Positions 1-8,774 of a stretch of 64,000 bases of DNA are shown in pieces. The position numbers and the translations under genes were made by a program. The notes beneath the pieces were generated by a model that saw only the letters and a list, made by a program, of their open reading frames with translations, ran no database searches and was not told the origin of the DNA. Position 1 is the stretch's first letter, and every line of letters begins with the position of its first letter. Source of the stretch: Streptomyces sp. NBC_00461 (lineage in GTDB: Bacteria > Actinomycetota > Actinomycetes > Streptomycetales > Streptomycetaceae); assembly GCF_036013935.1 (NCBI RefSeq), contig NZ_CP107902.1, positions 8,527,001 through 8,591,000 of the forward strand, written 5' to 3'.

Positions 1-14
1 TCACTCCCTTGGGC

Positions 15-788
15 TCACTCCCTTGGGTTACGGCGCAGCAGATACGTGTCCATGATCCATCCCTTGCGCTCCCGGGCCTCGGCCCGCAACCGCTCGATCC
101 GCGGAGCGGCCTCGCCGATCGGCCCGGAGACGAGGATCTCGTCCGGAGTGCCTATGTACGCGCCCCAGTAGATGTCGATGTCCTGGTCGGCGTACTGCCG
201 GAACGTCCGATGGGCATCCAGCATCACCACCACGTCGTCCACCCCTTCCGGGAAACCCTCGGCGAGCCGGCGCCCGGTGGTGATCTGGACGGGCCGGGCG
301 ACCCGGTTGAGCCCCGTACGATGCCGGGCGACGAGCGCGGAGACGCTGCTGATCCCGGGCACGACGTCGTACTCGAAGGTCACGCTGCCGCGCCCCAGGA
401 TCTCCTCCAGGATCCCGAGCGTGCTGTCGTACAACGCCGGATCCCCCCACACCAGGAACGCGCCGCTCTCGTCCTCGCCCAGCTCCTCGGCGATCAACTG
501 CTCGTAGATGTCGGCACGGGCACTGCGCCAGTCACCGACGGCGGGGGAGTAGGCCGCACCCCCCGCGCTCCGGTCCCGCTCCGGATCCCGTGCCTCGACC
601 ACCCGGTACGACGCCCCGTCCGGGAGGTGCGCGTCGAGCATGTCCCGGCGCAGCCGCGTGAGATCGTCCTTCACCTCACCCTTCTCGAGGATGAAGAACA
701 CGTCCGTACTCCGCAGCGCCCTGACCGCCTGCAGGGTGAGCTGGTCGGGGTCGCCCGCGCCGATACCGATGACATGAATCTTTCGCAC
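15..788 (-). CDS. cobF: Precorrin-6A synthase (deacetylating), CobF
   Basis: Cytoplasmic SAM-dependent methyltransferase of the aerobic cobalamin pathway. The known family reaction methylates precorrin-5 at C-1 and releases acetate, giving precorrin-6A. The 257-residue protein opens with a tetrapyrrole-methylase motif (VIGIGAGDPDQLTLQA), has FLVWGDPALYDSTLG near residue 105 and VVPGISSVSALVARH near 135, and ends in LLRRNPRE just inside the window edge. I chose the GTG at 788 because the conserved strand begins two codons later; the frame stays open upstream only by chance. Family length is about 250, so it looks complete. No neighbouring cobalamin gene is visible, so this is a stand-alone cob gene here. 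Confidence 0.93.
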   Translation of the reverse strand: MRKIHVIGIGAGDPDQLTLQAVRALRSTDVFFILEKGEVKDDLTRLRRDMLDAHLPDGASYRVVEARDPERDRSAGGAAYSPAVGDWRSARADIYEQLIAEELGEDESGAFLVWGDPALYDSTLGILEEILGRGSVTFEYDVVPGISSVSALVARHRTGLNRVARPVQITTGRRLAEGFPEGVDDVVVMLDAHRTFRQYADQDIDIYWGAYIGTPDEILVSGPIGEAAPRIERLRAEARERKGWIMDTYLLRRNPRE

Positions 789-903
789 ACCCCGAGTCTG
801 CCGCACGCCACTGACAGTCCGTACACCGCGTCGGCACCGAGCGAATACGGCACGGGCGCGGCATGGCCGCAGCACGGACGCGGGCCCTGCGGCGCAGGTG
901 TTG

Positions 904-1446
904 CTACGGCACCTGCCCGCGCAGCCTCGGCGCCCGCGCCCCGGCATCGACGGCCCGGCCGCCGCCCTCCACGTCGTCCGCCAGCTCTCGCGCCCAGCCG
1001 ACCAGCCCCACCAGATCCATCCCAAACGGCCGCTGCCGCCCCGACTCCGCCGCCCACTCCGTCACGGCCCCGGCGCCCCGCCGCAGCAGCCGGGCGCCGC
1101 CCGTCACATTGCCCCGGGCGGCATGAGTGAGCCCCACGGAGACCTGCGCCAGGCCCCGCCACAGCCCCCGCTCCTCCTCGGGCCCGGACTTCCAGGCATC
1201 CTCGAACACCTCGTGCGCATGGAAGGGCTGCCCCGCGTCGAGCAGCTCCTGCGCCTCGGCGACGCTCTGCTCCGGCGTACGTACGACACCCTCGGGCTGC
1301 CGGGCCACCCCCTCGGCGCCGTACGGCAGGGGCCGCCCGAGCCCGTCCCGCGGCCGGGCATTGCGCGCCCGCCCCTCGCCGTCCCGGTCCCGCGCCCCGG
1401 CCACCCGGCCCGACGGCGCGCTGCTCCTGCGTCCCGTGCTGCCCAT
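904..1446 (-). CDS. DUF309 domain protein
   Basis: A 180-residue soluble protein. The first 50 residues are Arg/Gly-rich and low in complexity; the conserved part begins near residue 55. It carries the DUF309 signature (HAHEVFEDAWK, then LWRGLAQVSVGLTHAARGN) with paired His/Glu residues that look like a helical bundle site. The family's function is unknown. The gene reads away from the tRNA-Pro gene and toward cobF, separated from cobF by about 115 bp with no obvious terminator, so the two may be co-transcribed. The start at 1446 is uncertain because the N-terminus is not conserved. Confidence 0.75.
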   Translation of the reverse strand: MGSTGRRSSAPSGRVAGARDRDGEGRARNARPRDGLGRPLPYGAEGVARQPEGVVRTPEQSVAEAQELLDAGQPFHAHEVFEDAWKSGPEEERGLWRGLAQVSVGLTHAARGNVTGGARLLRRGAGAVTEWAAESGRQRPFGMDLVGLVGWARELADDVEGGGRAVDAGARAPRLRGQVP

Positions 1447-1544
1447 ACGTCGATTGTCCCGCGCCCCGGGTCCGCTTCGGCGCCAGCCCGGACGTGGGGT
1501 AAAGTGCAGTCCGCGCGATCACGCGGTTCACCGCGGAAGCGCAC

Positions 1545-1618
<74 letters not shown>

Positions 1619-1638
1619 CTGGAGACAGTCGCAAGGTC

Positions 1639-1672
1639 AGGGCCGGTTTCGGAGGCATCCGAAACCGGCCCT
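1639..1672 (+). terminator. tRNA-Pro terminator, copy 1
   Basis: A perfect 15-bp stem (AGGGCCGGTTTCGGA) with a GGCA loop begins 21 bp after the tRNA and is followed by a T-containing tail (TGATCATTCTT). It is a strong intrinsic terminator and part of the duplicated block. Confidence 0.9.
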
Positions 1673-1856
1673 TGATCATTCTTGGGGACCAGTTGGGGAC
1701 CGGCGTCCTTGACCGAGGTCAGCGGGTCGTTCCAGTTCTCTTGTAGTCCGTCTATGAACGCGCTCCGCCGACCACTCAATTACTTCACATCGGGTGCGGA
1801 AAAGAGGACCTCCGCTTGTGCGACTGCCATGCTCACAAGCGCCGAAGGAGGTGGCT

Positions 1857-2081
1857 GTGACCTCGATCGCGGAGACCCGGGAATCGCCCGCTCTTGCTGT
1901 GGATACAACGGCGCAACGGCTCGCGGACCTTGCCGCTCGACAGCGGCGGGCCCTGGCCGGTGGATCCGCGCAGGCGGTGGCTCGGCAGGCGGCGCGCGGC
2001 CGCCTCACGGCCCGCGAACGCCTGGCTCGGTTGCTGGATCACCGCGGTCCGTATGCCGCGGGGGCGGCCAGGCTGAACTGA
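1857..2081 (+). pseudogene. Remnant of acyl-CoA carboxylase beta subunit (N-terminus only)
   Basis: The GTG at 1857 follows an excellent Shine-Dalgarno (AAGGAGG). It opens a 74-residue frame whose middle matches the N-terminal helix of propionyl/acyl-CoA carboxylase carboxyltransferase subunits: RLADLAARQRRALAGG, then ARGRLTARERLARLLD. Homology stops right after LLD, where family members continue with a conserved segment for some 450 more residues. Here the frame ends within 13 codons. The rest of the gene is absent. It sits 130 bp after the duplicated tRNA block, consistent with a rearrangement junction. A short peptide could still be made; I treat it as a broken gene. Confidence 0.7.
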
Positions 2082-2590
2082 TCGTCCGGCGTATCCGGCC
2101 GGTCCGGGACTCTGTGGGCAACCGGATCCCTTCCCCCGGGGCGTGCCCCGGTTCACCCAGGTGGCACCCGCGGCATCAGGGGTCATCGGCACCGCGGCGG
2201 CCGCTGTCTTCCTCGCGCCGCGGCGGGTGCAGCGGCGCCTGAGCGCATTGGGCCCTGGCGCCGGCACCGCTCCCGATGAATATCCGGGCCCCGCAACGCC
2301 TGGATAGTTGGCGGGTTGAGCGCTTCCGGCTCCTGATGTGTGCGAAACGTGAGCCTCCCGGCAGAACTCCCAGGTGGACAGCCGCGACGCGTGAGGCATC
2401 CTGATCCGAACGGCGTCCGTTCTGCCCGGAAAATGCTTGGACTCCGTGGGGGCCGGCGCGGGACACTCCCATTCCCTGGCCTGCGCGTACTCGCGCGATG
2501 ACGTCGCCGCGAGCCGAGCGAGGGCGCTCACTCGACCGACCTCTTCCGCCGAAGCACGCGTGGGCCGCCGTACGACCACACGGGATCGGG
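2082..2590. other. Gene-poor stretch between carboxylase remnant and ABC exporter
   Basis: No convincing gene. A frame ending near 2309 contains a hydrophobic run (SGVIGTAAAAVFLAP) followed by basic residues, which could be the tail of another decayed membrane protein. The open frames on either strand have no protein-like composition or recognisable motif. The last part must hold the promoter of the exporter. Confidence 0.5.
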
Positions 2591-4465
2591 ATGGGATTAC
2601 CTGAATCGCGCGAGGATGCGCCGCGCAGGGGCGCGGTACTCCTCGCACTGCGTTATTACGGACGGGAGTTGGCCCGGCTCCGGCGCATGGCGCTGCCCGC
2701 CATGCTGCTGCCGGCCCTGGGCAACATCGGCCTCAACTACATCGCGCCGCTGGTCGTCGCGAAGCTCGTCGGCCGGATCGCCGACGACTCCGGAATCGGT
2801 ATCCGCTCCACGCTGCCCTACGTCCTCGGGTTCGCCGGCGTCCTGCTGCTGTCGGAGGGGGTGTGGCGCATCGGCCTCCACTGTCTGAACCGCCTCGACG
2901 CCCTCGGCATCGAGCACCTGTACGTGATCGGCATGGACGAACTGTTCGCCAAGGACGCCGCGTTCTTCCACGACAACTTCGCCGGGGCACTGACCAAGCG
3001 GGTGCTGAGTTTCGCCTCCCGCTTCGAGGAGTTCGCCGACACCCTGACCTTCAACATCGTGGGCAGCCTGGTGCCGCTGGCATTCGGCTCGGTGGTGCTG
3101 TGGCGCTACGAACCGCTGCTCGTCGTCGGGCTGTTGGTGATGATCGCGCTGACGGCGCTGTGCGTCGCACCGCTCATCCGGCGCCGCCAGGCACTCGTCG
3201 ACCAGCGCGAGGAGGCCATCGCCCGCGTGTCGGGCCACGTGGCCGACAGCCTCATGAACATGGACACGGTCCGAGCCTTCGCCGCCGAGCACCGCGAGGC
3301 CGCCGAACACCGTACCCGCGTCGCCAACTCGCGCCGCCTCATGCTGAGGGCGTGGGACTACGGCAACCTGCGCATCGACACGCTCGTCGCGCCGATGTCC
3401 GTCCTGACCAACGTGCTCGGCCTGCTGCTCGCGGTCGCGCTCGGCGGGGGCGAGCACGGCGTCGAGGCCGTCGTGGTCGCGTTCACCTACTACACCAACG
3501 CGACGAAGATCATGTTCGACTTCAACCAGATCTACCGCCGTCTGGAGAGCTCGATGACGGAGGCCGCACAGTTCACCGAACTGCTGCTGGTCCGGCCGAC
3601 CGTACTCGACCCGGCGTCTCCGGAGCCGCTGCTTCCGGCGCCCGCCGACGTCCACTTCGAGCAGGTGACCTTCGCCCACGGGGGCGGAGATCCGCTCTTC
3701 GAGAGCCTCGACCTCGCCGTCCGCAGCGGGACGAAGATCGGTCTCGTCGGTCGGTCCGGCGGTGGCAAGACCACGCTGACGCGGTTGCTGCTGCGCATGA
3801 CGGACATCGACGGAGGCCGGATCCTGATCGGGGGACAGGACATCAGCAGGATGCGCCAGGCCGACCTGCGAGGTCTGATCGCCTACGTGCCGCAGGATCC
3901 GGCGATGTTCCACCGCACGCTGCGGGACAACATCGCATTCGCCCGCCCGGACGCCACGGACGCCGAGATCCGCCGTGCGGCCGAGGCGGCGCACGTCACG
4001 GAGTTCGCCGATGCGCTGCCGGACGGTTTCCACACCATGGTGGGCGAGCGCGGCGTCAAGCTCTCCGGCGGCCAGCGCCAACGCGTCGCCCTCGCCCGGG
4101 CCATCCTGCGCGACGCGCCGATCCTGCTGCTCGACGAGGCGACCAGCGCCCTGGACTCCGAGAGCGAGGTCCTCGTCCAGGAGGCGCTGTGGCGGCTCAT
4201 GGAGGGGCGCACGGCGCTCGTGGTGGCCCACCGGCTGAGCACGGTCGCCGGCATGGACCGGCTCATCGTCCTCGACCGCGGACGGATCGTCGAGCAGGGC
4301 ACGCACCAGGAGCTGCTCGCGACGGACGGCGCCTACGCGAAGCTGTGGCAGCACCAGTCCGGTGGCTTCCTCACGGACGGTTCCGCCGACGAGAGTCCCG
4401 TCACCGACAGTTCCGTCACCGACGGTTCTGTCGCCGACAGCCCAGCCGGCGCCGACCTGCTCTGA
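2591..4465 (+). CDS. ABC exporter, fused permease and ATPase
   Basis: Type-IV ABC exporter half-transporter of 624 residues. An N-terminal membrane domain (about residues 20-330) has roughly six hydrophobic segments. The ATPase domain carries Walker A (GRSGGGKTTL, near 388), Q-loop (YVPQDP), signature LSGGQRQ (near 489), Walker B with D-loop (ILLLDEATSALD) and the H-loop (VVAHRLST). Such proteins work as homo- or heterodimers that expel a substrate. I chose the ATG at 2591; a longer frame from 2498 has a non-conserved N-terminus. The C-terminal 30 residues are an imperfect T/S-D-x-S repeat (TDSSVTDGSVADSP). The substrate is unknown. It borders the polysaccharide locus but has no copy of that locus's promoter box, so a link is only possible. 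Confidence 0.88.
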   Translation: MGLPESREDAPRRGAVLLALRYYGRELARLRRMALPAMLLPALGNIGLNYIAPLVVAKLVGRIADDSGIGIRSTLPYVLGFAGVLLLSEGVWRIGLHCLNRLDALGIEHLYVIGMDELFAKDAAFFHDNFAGALTKRVLSFASRFEEFADTLTFNIVGSLVPLAFGSVVLWRYEPLLVVGLLVMIALTALCVAPLIRRRQALVDQREEAIARVSGHVADSLMNMDTVRAFAAEHREAAEHRTRVANSRRLMLRAWDYGNLRIDTLVAPMSVLTNVLGLLLAVALGGGEHGVEAVVVAFTYYTNATKIMFDFNQIYRRLESSMTEAAQFTELLLVRPTVLDPASPEPLLPAPADVHFEQVTFAHGGGDPLFESLDLAVRSGTKIGLVGRSGGGKTTLTRLLLRMTDIDGGRILIGGQDISRMRQADLRGLIAYVPQDPAMFHRTLRDNIAFARPDATDAEIRRAAEAAHVTEFADALPDGFHTMVGERGVKLSGGQRQRVALARAILRDAPILLLDEATSALDSESEVLVQEALWRLMEGRTALVVAHRLSTVAGMDRLIVLDRGRIVEQGTHQELLATDGAYAKLWQHQSGGFLTDGSADESPVTDSSVTDGSVADSPAGADLL

Positions 4466-4497
4466 ACCGCCCCGAGGAACCCGGACAAGCTCCCACC

Positions 4498-4527
4498 GTG
4501 GACGGCGGGTTGGTCCCCGCCGTCCAC
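4498..4527. terminator. Bidirectional terminator
   Basis: A perfect 12-bp hairpin stem (GTGGACGGCGGG) with a six-base loop lies between the convergent ABC exporter and GH43 genes. No strong U-tract follows, as is common in Streptomyces. Confidence 0.8.
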
Positions 4528-4541
4528 CCGGTGCGCCGGCG

Positions 4542-5561
4542 TCATCCGCCGCCGTCGAGGTCGGCGCGCCGGCGCAGCACCCGTAGTTCGTGGCCGGCGA
4601 GCCGCATCTCGTACAGCTTTCCGCGGGCGTTGTCGAAGGGGCGGTGGAGGATCATCATCAGCCGGTCGTCGAACGTGCGGAACAGCATGCCGTGACCGCT
4701 GTCGTCGCGGACCAGCGGCCGTTGCTGCTGCCACGGGCCCGTGATGTCACCGGACTCGGAGACCGCGTAGGTCTGCACGTAGCCGCCGCTGATCGTGCCG
4801 TCCGCGCCGACCACGTTCTTCTCGTACGTCGACCAGAGCATGAGCAGTGACCCGTCGGGTGTGCGGTACAGCTGGGGGCCGTCGGTGATGTAGGGCGGGA
4901 GCTGGTTCGGGGCGCCGGCCGGGATCTGCTCGCCGAGCCAGGACGCGTCCGAGGCCTTGAACAGGAAGACCGGATCTCCGACCGTCCGTGACAGGTCCGG
5001 GGCCAGCCGGATCGCCTCCATGGTGCCGTCGACGGTCTGCAGCCACTCGTGCGCGTACACCATCCAGGGCTGCCCGGACGGGTCGACGTAAAGCGTGCCG
5101 TCGAGGGTCATGAGGTTCTCGGGCGGTGTGGGGCGGGCCGGGTCGACGACGGTGAAGGGCCCGAGCAGCGAGTCGGAGACGGCGGTGATCGTGCCGCGCA
5201 TGTAGTTCGCGACCTGGAACGGAGTGCCCCACTGGTTGGCGGGCGGCACAGGAAGCGGTCTGTCCTCGTTGTGCAGCGTCGTGAACAGGTAGTACCTGCC
5301 GTCCCGTTCGTGCACCTCCGGCGCCCATCCGCCGTCGCTCGCCCAGAGTTCGCGCTGCTCGGACGCCAGGAAGACCACGACGGGGCGCGTCCAGTCGCGC
5401 AGGTCCCGGCTGCGGTAGACCATCGTGCCGGTGCCGTCCACGCCTGACACGGATGGCTCGTTGGACGTGTAGAGGTGGTACGTACGGGTGCTGTCGTCGG
5501 CGACGACGAAGGGATCGTGCAGCGGCATGCCGGGAAGCCGCATCAGCTCGTTGTCAGCCAC
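4542..5561 (-). CDS. Glycoside hydrolase family 43-like protein
   Basis: Five-bladed beta-propeller glycosidase-like protein of 339 residues with no signal peptide, so probably cytoplasmic. Blade motifs are visible in order: HDPFVVADD (residue ~15, the Asp expected to be general base), TMVYRSRDLRDW, WAPEVHERDGRYYLFTT (~80), TLDGTLYVDPSGQPWMVYAHEW (~150) and ITDGPQLYRTPDGSLLMLWST (~225). Family members act on arabinose-, xylose- or galactose-containing glycans; the substrate is not evident here. The GTG start lies 15 bp after the stop of the TetR gene on the same strand, so both probably share the promoter at 6412. This suggests turnover of the locus's own polymer or a fragment of it. Confidence 0.82.
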   Translation of the reverse strand: MADNELMRLPGMPLHDPFVVADDSTRTYHLYTSNEPSVSGVDGTGTMVYRSRDLRDWTRPVVVFLASEQRELWASDGGWAPEVHERDGRYYLFTTLHNEDRPLPVPPANQWGTPFQVANYMRGTITAVSDSLLGPFTVVDPARPTPPENLMTLDGTLYVDPSGQPWMVYAHEWLQTVDGTMEAIRLAPDLSRTVGDPVFLFKASDASWLGEQIPAGAPNQLPPYITDGPQLYRTPDGSLLMLWSTYEKNVVGADGTISGGYVQTYAVSESGDITGPWQQQRPLVRDDSGHGMLFRTFDDRLMMILHRPFDNARGKLYEMRLAGHELRVLRRRADLDGGG

Positions 5562-5576
5562 CGTCGAAGAATACGG

Positions 5577-6359
5577 TCACGCCGTACCGGCGGAACCCGG
5601 GGCTCCCCTCCCGGCGATCTCGGTGAATCGGTCGAGCAGCGCGTCCAGCCCCACGGTCAGGCCCTCGGGTCCGCCGGGCTCGGTGAGGGTGGGGGCGGCT
5701 GCCCGGAGCCCCGGCAGTTCCTGGGGCGGCATGCGGTGCAGGCCGAGACGGAACGCCGGCTCCTGCTCGTCGGGGTTGTCCACCACGGGCCGCAGCTCCA
5801 CGGACACATAGCCGAGCAGCCACGCGGTGAAGGCGCGGAAGACGGCCGCCGTGCCGGCGTCGTCGAGCCCGGCCTCCCGGAGCAGGGCGAGCACCCTCTC
5901 GTGGTCCTTCAGCACGGCGAGCGGGCGACGCGCGAGCGGCACGGCCAGCATGCGCGTGGTGAGCAGCGGGACCGCCTGGGGGTGGGCCAGGCAGACGTCG
6001 TACGTCGCCCGGGCGATCCGGTGGAGTCCGGCCCGCCAGTCGGGCGAAAGGGCGTCCGCGGAGCCGGCTTCGGAGTCCGTGGAGCCGGCTTCGGAGTCGG
6101 CGGCCAGGCGCTCCTCGAGTTCGAGATAGAGCGCCTCGACCAGGCCGTCGAGCAGCGCGTCCTTGCCTGCCGCATAGCGGTAGAGCGCCATCGCCTCCAC
6201 CCCGAGGTCCGCACCCAGTCGGCGCATGCTCAGCGCCGAGAGGCCTTCGCGGTCCACCAGTTCCAGTGCTGCGGCGAGCACGCGCTCACGACTGAGCCTG
6301 CCGTAGCGCCCGCGGTCGCTGGCGCGACGCGTCGGGCCGGGATCCGAGCCTTGCGCCAT
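5577..6359 (-). CDS. TetR-family regulator of the polysaccharide locus
   Basis: A 260-residue one-component repressor-type regulator. The N-terminal helix-turn-helix (residues ~20-70) includes LSRERVLAAALELVDREGLSALSMRRLGADLGV followed by ALYRYAAGKDALL. The C-terminal ligand domain resembles the TetR_C class paired with tetracycline-type repressors. I start at the ATG at 6359, which has AAGGAGA seven bases upstream, although the frame is open further. Inside the ligand domain an 18-bp tandem repeat (6060-6077 and 6081-6098) duplicates SEAGS. A copy of the shared box lies 53 bp upstream, so autoregulation is likely, and the same box at the other promoters makes this the best candidate for a locus-wide regulator. 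This is inferred, not shown. Confidence 0.88.
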   Translation of the reverse strand: MAQGSDPGPTRRASDRGRYGRLSRERVLAAALELVDREGLSALSMRRLGADLGVEAMALYRYAAGKDALLDGLVEALYLELEERLAADSEAGSTDSEAGSADALSPDWRAGLHRIARATYDVCLAHPQAVPLLTTRMLAVPLARRPLAVLKDHERVLALLREAGLDDAGTAAVFRAFTAWLLGYVSVELRPVVDNPDEQEPAFRLGLHRMPPQELPGLRAAAPTLTEPGGPEGLTVGLDALLDRFTEIAGRGAPGSAGTA

Positions 6360-6405
6360 CTCGCGTCTCCTTGCCATACGACCGCGGGACCTCTCGTGGG
6401 TGACG

Positions 6406-6434
6406 GCATCCGTATACGACGTAAACACGGATGC
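6406..6434. promoter_or_regulatory. Regulon box A1 (tetR promoter)
   Basis: The core TATACGACGTAAACA at 6413-6427 is flanked by a perfect 7-bp inverted repeat GCATCCG/CGGATGC. It lies 53 bp upstream of the TetR start and matches five other boxes in the locus except at the two central bases. Confidence 0.75.
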
Positions 6435-6495
6435 TACTCGGAAGCGGCGCCCTCCCTCCGTTCCCGTCTTGACCCGTATGTCCCGCGCGTCTAAT

Positions 6496-6520
6496 GTACG
6501 TATACATCGTAAATATACGG
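6496..6520. promoter_or_regulatory. Regulon box A2 (GT4-GT2 promoter)
   Basis: GTACGTATACATCGTAAATA occupies 6496-6515, with GTATA/TATAC arms at 6500-6504 and 6514-6518. It is identical over 20 bp to box C2. It sits about 72 bp before the glycosyltransferase ATG and is unusually AT-rich for this genome. Confidence 0.8.
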
Positions 6521-6587
6521 ACAAGGCTGTGTGAATTCTCTGTCCAGAGCCGCGACTCCCCAGGGCGTCCTCATCGAGGAGGGCCGA

Positions 6588-8774
6588 ATGAACCGTCCAC
6601 TGCGCGTCACGGTGGTCACCAACGCCGGAGTCCTCGGCGGTGCGGAACTCTGGCTGCTGTCGCTGCTCGACTCCACCGACCGGTTGGACGTGGACGTGGT
6701 GATGCTGGGGGAGGGCCCGCTGGGTGATCAGTTCCGCCGACGGGGGGTGCCCTGCGTCACCCTGCCGACGGGCCGGACCGGAGCGGCGGTCGCGGCGTCC
6801 GCGATGTCACTCGCACGCCGGTTGCGGGCCGGCCGGCCGGACGTGGTCCTCGCCAACGGGATCAAAGCGGCATGCGTGTGCGCCCCGGCCGCGTGGCTCA
6901 CCGGAGTGCGCTGCGTGTGGGCCAAGCACGACTACACCCACCCCCGTCTGATGAAGCTCCTGGCCACGCTCACCGACGACTGCGTGGCGACCGCGGAGGG
7001 ACTGGTCCTCGCCTCGCTGCACCCGCGGGCCGTACTCGTACCGTTCCCCGCGCCGGAGGGCACCGCGCTGCCCCGCGAGGCCGCCCGCCGGGAACTGCTG
7101 CGACACGGTGCCCGGCTCGGAGCGGGCCCCGACGAGTCGCTGTTGCTCACCGTCAGCCGTCTGGTCTCCAACAAGGGCGTGGACGACGCGATCGAGGCCT
7201 TGGCGAGGCCCGGGGGAGAGCGTTGGCGACTGGCCGTGGTCGGAGGTGAAGCGCCGACCGAACCGGGCGAGCAGAGCCGGCTCGCCAAGCTGGCCGCCGA
7301 GGCCGGAGTGAGCGACCGCGTCGACTTTACGGGCTGGATACCCGACGCCTGGCGGATCATCCCCGCGGCCGACGCGGTCGCGGTGCTGACCAAACCCACC
7401 CCGGCCATGCCCTATCCGGAAGGGTTCGGCGCGGTCGCACTGGAGGCCATGCGCTCCGCGGTCCCGGTGATCACCACACCGGGGCCCGTCGCCGACCGGG
7501 TCGCGCAACCGGGTGGGGCGCACGCCGGGATCGCCGTGCCGCCCGGCGACTGCCGCGAAGTGGGCCTGGCGCTGCGTCGGTTGACGGACGGCGACACCCG
7601 CCTTGCCATGGGCTCGGTGGGACAGCGACTGACCGCTTCCCACCCAGGCCCCGCCGAGTGCGCCGGCCGCTTGGCGCAGGTCCTGTCCGAGGCTGCCCGA
7701 CTGCCCGGGACGGGGCTGACCGGGACCGCGCCGGTCTCGGTGGTGACCACCGTGCTCAACGAGGCCGGCACGATCGACCGGCTGCTCGGCCCGCTGGTCG
7801 GCCAACTCGTGGAGGACGGGGACGAGATCGTGGTCGTCGACGGTGGCTCGGCCGACGACACGGCCGACCGCGTCGAGGCGTGGGCGTCGAAGGACGCCAG
7901 GATCCGCCTGCTGCGGCTTCCCGGCTCGGGCATCCCGGCCGGCCGCAACGCCGGTGTGAAAGCCGCCCGCAACTCGCTGATCGCCTGTACCGACGCGGGC
8001 TGCCAACCCGGTCCGGACTGGCTGGCCCGGCTGCGCGCGGCGGCGGCGGAGCCCGTCCCGGCCGGCCTCGTCACCGGCGTCTACCGGGTGGACGGCCACG
8101 GAGCACTGGCCCGCGCCATGTCGGCGGCGGGCTATCCGGTCCCCGAGGAGGCCCGGCGTCCGGGACCGTGGACACGCGTGTCGGGCCGGCTCTTCGGCCG
8201 GGGGTTCGACGCGACCATGCCCACCGGCCGCTCGGTGGCCTTCACCCGCGCTGCCTGGCAGGACGCCGGGGGCTTCCCCGAGCATGTGCGGGCCGCCGAG
8301 GACGTGCTCTTCGGCCGTGCCGTCGCCCGGGCCGGTCACCGGGTCGTCCTGGCCTCCTCCGCCGAGGTCCGCTGGGAGCAGCGGCCGACGCTGCGCCGGA
8401 CCGTGGCGATGTACTTCCGTTACGGCGAGGGCGGCGGACGGTCGGGGGACCCGCGCCTGCTGGGCCGGGACGCGGCCAGAGCGGTCGCCTACGCCGTCGC
8501 CCTCGGTGCGGTGGTGACGGGCCCGCGCGCCCGGTCCGTCGCGGCCACGGCGTTCGCGGCGTACGTCTCGCTGCCGCTCGCCAGGGCCGTCCGCCGACGT
8601 CACTGGGAGGCGGTGCCCCTCGTCCCCTTCGCGGCGGCCGTGCGCGACCTTGCCAAGGCGGCCGGGGCCGGGCGCGGGCTGGTCCGCCGGGACGGACCGG
8701 AGAGGGCCGCCCCGGGCGGTCGGGACGCGGACGGGCGGGAGGCGGATCGTCCGGACGAGGAGGGGCCCCGATGA
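6588..8774 (+). CDS. Bifunctional glycosyltransferase, GT4-GT2 fusion
   Basis: A 728-residue protein with two glycosyltransferase domains. Residues 1-375 are GT-B fold, family 4: a Gly-rich start VVTNAGVLGGAELWLLS, SRLVSNKGVDDAI near 190, and the EGFGAVALEAM nucleotide-sugar E-x7-E motif near 282. Residues ~381-610 are GT-A fold, family 2: VSVVTTVLNEAGTIDRL, DEIVVVDGGSADDT, a TDAG in place of DxD, and RAAEDVLFGRAV. Two short hydrophobic stretches near 625-680 suggest membrane contact. The ATG at 6588 has GAGGAGG just upstream. Its stop overlaps the next start as ATGA, so it is translationally coupled to the deacetylase. It probably adds two successive sugars to a lipid-linked repeat; substrates are unknown. 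Confidence 0.88.
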   Translation: MNRPLRVTVVTNAGVLGGAELWLLSLLDSTDRLDVDVVMLGEGPLGDQFRRRGVPCVTLPTGRTGAAVAASAMSLARRLRAGRPDVVLANGIKAACVCAPAAWLTGVRCVWAKHDYTHPRLMKLLATLTDDCVATAEGLVLASLHPRAVLVPFPAPEGTALPREAARRELLRHGARLGAGPDESLLLTVSRLVSNKGVDDAIEALARPGGERWRLAVVGGEAPTEPGEQSRLAKLAAEAGVSDRVDFTGWIPDAWRIIPAADAVAVLTKPTPAMPYPEGFGAVALEAMRSAVPVITTPGPVADRVAQPGGAHAGIAVPPGDCREVGLALRRLTDGDTRLAMGSVGQRLTASHPGPAECAGRLAQVLSEAARLPGTGLTGTAPVSVVTTVLNEAGTIDRLLGPLVGQLVEDGDEIVVVDGGSADDTADRVEAWASKDARIRLLRLPGSGIPAGRNAGVKAARNSLIACTDAGCQPGPDWLARLRAAAAEPVPAGLVTGVYRVDGHGALARAMSAAGYPVPEEARRPGPWTRVSGRLFGRGFDATMPTGRSVAFTRAAWQDAGGFPEHVRAAEDVLFGRAVARAGHRVVLASSAEVRWEQRPTLRRTVAMYFRYGEGGGRSGDPRLLGRDAARAVAYAVALGAVVTGPRARSVAATAFAAYVSLPLARAVRRRHWEAVPLVPFAAAVRDLAKAAGAGRGLVRRDGPERAAPGGRDADGREADRPDEEGPR

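Noticed and set aside
789..903. Possible cobalamin riboswitch near cobF because of GCCACTG at about 806-812.
   Set aside because: The motif is on the strand opposite cobF, is isolated, and lacks the other conserved B12-element segments.
2176..2472. A 98-codon minus-strand frame in the gap before the ABC exporter.
   Set aside because: Arg/Gly/Ala-rich composition, no ribosome site and no recognisable motif.
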